Shown here: one piece after another, positions 58,901 to 64,000 of the stretch
How positions within the stretch are numbered: the first letter of the stretch is position 1
Layout of the letters: every line of letters starts with the position of its first letter
Translations under genes and position numbers: made by a program
DNA from: Linnemannia schmuckeri
Taxonomy: Eukaryota; Mortierellomycota; Mortierellomycetes; Mortierellales; Mortierellaceae
DNA: 64,000 nt
Assembly (NCBI GenBank): GCA_029449235.1
Contig: JANATG010000003.1
Span: 2,728,001 to 2,792,000 of the forward strand
Direction: 5' to 3'
Notes under the pieces: generated by a model
The model's database searches: none
What the model was told of the DNA's origin: nothing
Seen by the model: the letters and a program-made list of their open reading frames with translations, nothing else

Positions 58901-59277
58901 TCTGCAAACTCCTTGGCAGACTCGGCCAGGAACTCTAAGTACCGTCCCAGACAGTCGCTCAGGACTGCCAGCGGGTTCTTTTGTACAGCATCGTATCCTG
59001 CAGACTGAAGCACATGCATGGTGGAGATGCGAAGCATAGCCTGACAAAAGTTGGAGTGGGTCGAAGGGTTTGACTGATGTTGGTGGTTGTTGTAGACGAT
59101 CATTTCGCTATGAGGATCGTGTGGATTGTTCCTGTTGGCGAAACGATTCTTGTCGTTGCGGAATCCAGCAGCAGGTTGTTTCCGTACATAAGGGCGCTTT
59201 CCTGTGGATGTTGGTGGTGCCGACGACGACGACGAGGGTGCTGAGGGTCCGCCCCGCTCTCCTGCTGATTCCTTCAT
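55974..59277 (-). CDS. taf3: TFIID subunit TAF3 with histone fold and PHD finger
   Basis: Two exons (59277-58605 and 58528-55974) give 1075 residues. Residues 77-155 form a bromodomain-associated histone fold: MLRISTMHVLQSAGYDAVQK, then LAVLSDCLGRYLEFLAESAK, then GRSRITAFDVVDGLSELGIE. TAF3 pairs with TAF10 in TFIID through this fold. A conserved segment follows the splice (HLDIYEWRPLPDGFV). A long Ser/Ala/Pro-rich middle ends in a Lys-rich patch and RD/RE repeats (about 56340-56480). The C-terminus is a C4HC3 PHD finger (about 1022-1068, CICSNPTLDDGLFMIACDRC then EVWFHGRCVG and TWFCQRC) whose aromatic and acidic residues fit H3K4me3 readers. The second exon has its own ATG at 58454, but splicing in phase 1 joins the two halves cleanly, so one gene is preferred. 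Confidence 0.85.
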
Positions 59278-60284
59278 ACCGGTGAGATGGGGAATGGTGG
59301 ACCCAGAGATTGGTTTGATGATAAGGTACGAGAGTGATTGGTTGACGTCGTCGCCTTTGTTCTGTATCGTCTTTAGCGTTTACGAAGGGGTAGAAAAGAA
59401 AAGAAAAAAAGGGTGGCAAATGAACGAGTCTCGCGTTCGGGATAAAGGGAAAAAAAGAGAAGTGGGATGGCTGAGCTGGAGAATGGCGCGTTTGTTGGGT
59501 GGACAAGGAAAGTGATCGCTTGTGTATGTGGTGATGATGTCCTGGTCGTTTTGTCGGATGAGAAAAACAAACTTTTTGCCCTTGGATGTGTTGTTGCTGC
59601 TTGTTGTTTGTTGTTTGAGGATGATGAAGCAAAATAAAAGGGAACCAGGTGTCGCGTGGCTGGTGACCTTGAAGGATGTTGAGTGGCTCCAGGGCACTAT
59701 TAAAAGGGAAACAACAATACCAGGATGTCCTTCTTTCTGTTGTTAGCTGTAAGTCTTTGTTTGCCACTCACACTCACCCACACCCACCTACATACGCCAT
59801 CGCTTGCCTCTAAACTCTTGCCTCTTTTACTTTTTTTTTTTTGTTCTGTCCAGCTCCACGCACCTTGAAAAGGATTGATCTTGACCAAGTGATCGTTGCT
59901 AAGCTGAGACAAATGACAGACAAGCAATGCCTGTTAAAAAAGGAGTTCTTGCTCGAAGCGAAAACGAGAAAAGAGATGCAAATAACAAAAAAGACTCTAC
60001 CTCTTGACTGGTCAAACAAACGCGCAGCCCAAGCATGAATTTTGTTTACAAAAATTGCTTGACGGTGACGTGCTTTTTTTTTTTTTTTTGGAATCTTTAG
60101 TTCTATGCGATCGTATTCAAGCCCACTTTTTTTGAACAGGAAGGGACAAGGCACAAAAAAGCCGAACCTAACTTTCGCCGAGATCTCCCTCTTCTCCCTT
60201 TTCTTTTTTCTTCCTTTCATTCCTCTTCATTCACCATAATTTCTCAACCACTCCAACAAGGAAAGCAAAGGAATCATATAAACC
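59278..60284. promoter_or_regulatory. Divergent promoter region of TAF3 and heme lyase genes
   Basis: About 1 kb between divergent starts. On the TAF3 side it is C/T-rich on the minus strand, while T-rich runs near 59828-59840 and 60072-60088 lie on the heme lyase side. No gene is recognisable. Confidence 0.5.
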
Positions 60285-61581
60285 ATGGCAGGACAGGATC
60301 AGGACAACACAGCAAAGTGCCCCGTCGACCACTCAACCTTCAAGCACTTCCTACCCAAGGACTCACCCTCTGCCTCAACACTCCCCGAAGGACATCCTAC
60401 CGTACCAACCTCATCCGACGGTGAACCTGCAAAATGCCCCGTCTCTCCTGAAGCCCACAAACACTTTATGCCTCGGTCAGCAGCACAGTCAACAGCACCG
60501 ACAGGACTCCCTGAGGGTCACCCTTCAGTGCCAATGACAACCCCCGACGGCGAACCTACAAAGTGCCCTGTCTCGCCCGAAGCTCACAAACACTTTCTCC
60601 CACGATCATCCCAACCACAATCATCACCATCAAAAGCAGGAGAAGAAGACAAGTCCCTAAAGATCGACCCCACCAACAACATGCCCTCGACACCCGACCA
60701 GTTCCGGATTGCCTCCCAACGTAAAGATCTCGCCACCGAACGCGAGATCAGTTCTATCCCCAAAGCCGCCAACTCGCCCGATCCCTATGGCGACAGCAAG
60801 AACAAAGCATCAGCAGCATCGTCAGGAGCTCACGCGCCGGATCCGGATAGCGATCAGGGCGAGGTGTGGATTTACCCCTCGGAACAAATGTTCTTCAACG
60901 CTATGAAGCGCAAGAATTGGAACCCTCGCGAGGAGGATATGAAGTTTGTTGTACCGATTCATAACATGGTCAATGAGATGGCTTGGAAACATATCCTGAG
61001 ATGGGAGAAGCTGATGGAGAAGTAAGTTGTTTTTTCTTATTTTTTTTTTTTTTTTTGGTTCTTCCCGAAGTTCTGGCACTTTTTTTTTTTCGGATAAGAC
61101 ATTTATTTGTTAAAAGGGGGGATCTGACTTTTAATTACCGCACATTCTTACACATCTTTTTTTCATTCGATCTTTGCTCACTGGAATGATAGTACATGCG
61201 GTGGACCCAAGTTGGTCAAGTTCGAAGGAAAGCCCAAGGAGATTACACCCAAGGCACGGATCCGCTCTTGGATGGGGTAAGCCCTTTACCTTTTGCCAAA
61301 ACTGATACCCCTTAATCTCTTCCGCTTAAGTTCAACAACGCTAACCCGTCATGCGCTCAATCTCCTCATTTGCATCCTACCTATTCAGATACACATTGCC
61401 GTTCGATCGCCATGACTGGGTAGTCGACCGGTGCGGAAAGCAGGTCACCTATATCATTGATTTCTATTCTGGACAACCCGACCCGCGGTACCCCGAGGCA
61501 CCTAGTTTCTACCTGGATGTGCGTCCTAAACTGACTGCAGAGGGCGCATGGCAGCGGTTTAAGAAGTTCATGTTTGATTAG
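60285..61581 (+). CDS. Holocytochrome c synthase (cytochrome c heme lyase)
   Basis: Three exons (60285-61021, 61193-61276 and 61389-61581) give 337 residues. The enzyme attaches heme to the CXXCH motif of apocytochrome c (or c1) in the mitochondrial intermembrane space. The N-terminal part has three copies of a heme-regulatory KCPV motif: AKCPVDHSTFKHFLP, AKCPVSPEAHKHFMP and TKCPVSPEAHKHFLP. The catalytic half shows VWIYPSEQMFFNAMKRKNW, then VPIHNMVNEMAWKHILRWE, whose His (residue 226) corresponds to the essential His of human HCCS. It then reads ARIRSWMGYTLPFDRHDWVV and YIIDFYSG. The start lies in an excellent context (AAACCATGGC). Length and motif order are normal for the family except for the extra KCPV copies. 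Confidence 0.92.
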
Positions 61582-61833
61582 AGACAGCGTGAGGCATACA
61601 GTACATATGGAACAATAATAACAACAACTTTTGCATGATATTCAAGGTAGCGAAGGCGTGATTGCGCAAGAAGGAGAATAGCAAGGTTTATGTTCAAAGA
61701 AAACAAAAAAACAACAATAATATCTACAATGAGTATTCCTGGCCAATCCCAGGTTGATGAAAAAAAAGGACAGAAAGATTATAAAATAACAAAAGCAGGC
61801 AAAAAAAACAAGGGAAATATATAAAAAGATGAT

Positions 61834-64000
61834 TTACCACCGGTTGCGGCGTCCACCTCCACCACTGGCGCTACCGTTACCCTCCATACCATTCGCCCCC
61901 GATCCAGACTTGGATCCATACCCACTTCCACCACCACCATTTGACCCACCTTGCCCTAACGCCCCGCCTGCATTGCTTCCACCACCATTTGAAAACGGAT
62001 TCACCCTCCACCTCTCAACCATAAATGCAACCTTCTGCCCATACTTGGACCCTCTCAGCGAGACCATATGCCTCTTAATCAACCCTGCACACGTCTCGCG
62101 ATGTTTCTGCCCGGCATTCGTTAGAATATACTGGATAATATAGTTTCCGTATTGGTCGGCCGCGATATCGATCAAGGGGATTCGGGGCCGATCTTGGTTG
62201 AGGCTGTTGGTGGAGACGATGTGGATGTATTGGCCCATAACTTCTTCTTGGGTGAGGGAAATGATAGTGCCGTTGATTGTTATTGTAGGTGGTCCTGTTG
62301 GTGTGGGAGTTACAGGTGTCGTTGCGGCGGTTGCAGAGTTGGTGTTGTTGTCAGTGACGATTGAAGTAGCAGAAGCGGCGGTGGTAGAGGTGACAGAGTT
62401 GGAAAGGGTGGCGGCCATACGGAGGGTCTTCTCGACAACCTTGGACGCGTACTGATCCAGCGAGAGACTGACTGCGTCCTCAAGGATCTTTTGTGTCACC
62501 GTCGCCCTATCCGCGGGAGATCCGTGTTCCAGGATATGTTGAATCACCCAGTTCCCCCATTGGCCCTTTGCGATCGTCGTGACCGACTGAAGGATCTCAT
62601 TCAACACCGGGCGCTAATTGATACGAACATAGAAACTCAATATTAGTGACCTTGATTTCAACCATCCACGCGTTCACCGCGTTTTTAACAATAAACAATG
62701 AGCAATCGCAAGATTAAAGAATAAGAAGTACCTTGTCGTGCTCAGCACAGTTCTCAAAAATATTCTGCACAACCAAACTCCCCGTCTCATCGACTGCAAC
62801 CCCGGCCCATCGCCCCACAACCGCATTATTAACATACGTCATAACCGCCGGTGGCGCATCCGTCCAGCGAATCTCAAAGACCTTTTGCCAAACATGACAC
62901 GCATATCGATGCACAATTGTCTCTCTGATTCTCCTAAACATTTCGGTAACAATCCTCGCCTTACAATCCTCCTCCACATTATCGAGCGCCTTTTGCACCA
63001 CATGACACCCGAACGGGTCACAGGCCAAGGTAAGGATGTTTCCGCGCATGGCTTGGGCCAGGGCATCGATTTGAGAGGGGGACCCGAATTCGAAACAGCG
63101 TTGGATGAGAAAGTTCCCGAAGCGGTTGGACATGAGGGGGTAGGCAGAGGAGGTTGTCAGGATGGCGTCGATGATTTGGAGTTTTTGGTCGGGTGGGGAG
63201 GTTTTGAGTTTTTGTTGCAGGTAGATGGAGGCTTGTTGATCTGTTGCCTGCAATATACGATCCACACACATCTATTCTCCCAATAATAAATCCACAAAAA
63301 CTGTTAAGTCATCATTGGCATGAAACTACCAAAAAGAAACGAATAGGGGTAAGAAATAAAAGTAAAATTGTACCTGGTAGTCGAGGTGGACGGGCCTCTC
63401 GCTGTGGCGGCGATAATTGTTCCTGTAAGGAGGCAGACCCTGATGCTGTTGTTGAGCAGACTGAGTAGCTTGCTGCTGCTGGTTGGAATGCGCGTACTGT
63501 TGGTTGATGTACTGGGGATCGAATCCAGCACTGTGACCCATCGCACCATGTTGGTACTGTCCTGCCGCCTGTACATCATATCCATATCCCGTGTTCATCT
63601 ACAAAGGACGATAGTGAGATTAAATGTTAGCTCTACATCGTTTCTCAATGCTTTGACCACGTTTGAAAACGAAACAATAAGAAAACACCTACATCATCGG
63701 CCCAGGATTGAGAGTGGCTGAGCCCTGCAGTGAGGACATTCCAGGGGTAAGCGCCAGGCTGCTCAACACCAGGAGAATCAAACACACCGCCACCAACACC
63801 GCCGCCGCGAGAAGTAGATGAAAAACTTCCAGAACTGCGGTGGTTCATCATGGGGAAGCTAACCTGGGAACCATACCCATGCTGCGATAGACCACGTCCA
63901 CTACCACCGTAACCCGTAGGGGTCGACACTTCCTGCCCATAATCAGACGATAAAGGGGAATCGACCATATCCATCAACCCCTGGTACTGTTGCTGGTAGA
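61834..64000 (-). CDS. Pumilio/PUF-domain RNA-binding protein (5' end beyond the window)
   Basis: Four exons are visible: entering at 64000 and ending at 63693, then 63598-63374, 63271-62732 and 62613-61834. The 5' part lies off the right edge. The N-terminal region here is Gly/Ser/Tyr/Gln-rich. The PUF domain has eight repeats whose helix cores read DQQASIYLQQKLK, FGNFLIQRCFE, FGCHVVQKALD, YACHVWQKVFE, TGSLVVQNIFE, WGNWVIQHILE, YASKVVEKTLR and YGNYIIQYILT, then a closing YGQKVAFMVE helix. PUF proteins bind 3' UTRs of mRNAs to control decay and translation. A Ser/Thr/Ala-rich insertion of about 60 residues splits repeats 7 and 8. The C-terminus is Gly/Ser/Asn-rich and ends NRW. All introns are phase 0. 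Confidence 0.88.

Noticed and set aside
1..64000. tRNA, rRNA, CRISPR arrays and intact transposons
   Set aside because: I scanned by eye for T-arm-like GGTTCGA boxes, long inverted or direct repeats and transposase or reverse-transcriptase motifs, and found none. Covariance-model and repeat searches would be needed for certainty.

Overview
The window is nuclear DNA of a filamentous fungus. Seventeen protein-coding genes are supported, two of them cut by the window edges. The evidence is spliced genes with mostly GT-AG introns, fungal-type families (essential myosin light chain Cdc4, Oms1, mS38/Cox24, Mog1, LAMMER kinase, WC-2-like GATA factor), very Gln/His/Ser-rich regulators, pyrimidine-rich gene leaders and many A/T homopolymer runs. 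The style fits an early-diverging filamentous fungus, most likely Mucoromycota (Mortierella-like). That placement is an inference from style, not from a marker gene. No bacterial, organellar, CRISPR, rRNA or tRNA feature was seen.

Layout. 1-218: 3' end of a Gln/His-rich protein (+). 751-2477: Cdc4-type myosin light chain (-), with a first coding exon that is only the ATG. 2478-5843: no gene recognised. 5844-6945: single-pass mucin-like membrane protein (+). 7362-8285: Oms1-like mitochondrial methyltransferase (+). 9855-11457: CNOT11-like protein (+). 12096-14574: membrane-anchored PHP phosphoesterase-like protein (+). 14575-17657: AT-rich stretch with one possible terminal exon. 17658-19457: F-box protein (-). 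21252-26196: 1471-residue protein of unknown function, probably helical-repeat (-). 26197-30388: spacer and long leader. 30389-34509: GATA factor (+). 34838-35851: secreted C-type-lectin-like protein (-). 36660-38158: mitoribosomal mS38 (-) with a GC-AG intron. 39973-42798: LAMMER kinase in nine exons (+). 43414-48260: four-LIM paxillin-like protein (-) with a 1.5 kb first intron. 52012-53974: cysteine synthase (+). 54347-55547: Mog1 (-). 55974-59277: TAF3 with histone fold and PHD finger (-). 60285-61581: cytochrome c heme lyase (+). 61834-64000: Pumilio/PUF protein (-), cut by the window edge.

The genes are ordinary eukaryotic housekeeping and regulatory genes with no operon logic. Themes are mitochondria (Oms1, mS38, heme lyase, probably the cysteine synthase), transcription and RNA control (CNOT11-like, GATA, TAF3, PUF, LAMMER kinase), and cytoskeleton or cytokinesis (Cdc4, LIM protein). 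Gene models were rebuilt by hand from splice signals and frame continuity. Every multi-exon model closes in frame, but none is confirmed by transcripts. I found no convincing novel multi-gene system. The most interesting items are single-gene architectures, unusual introns and one unassigned exon-like frame.
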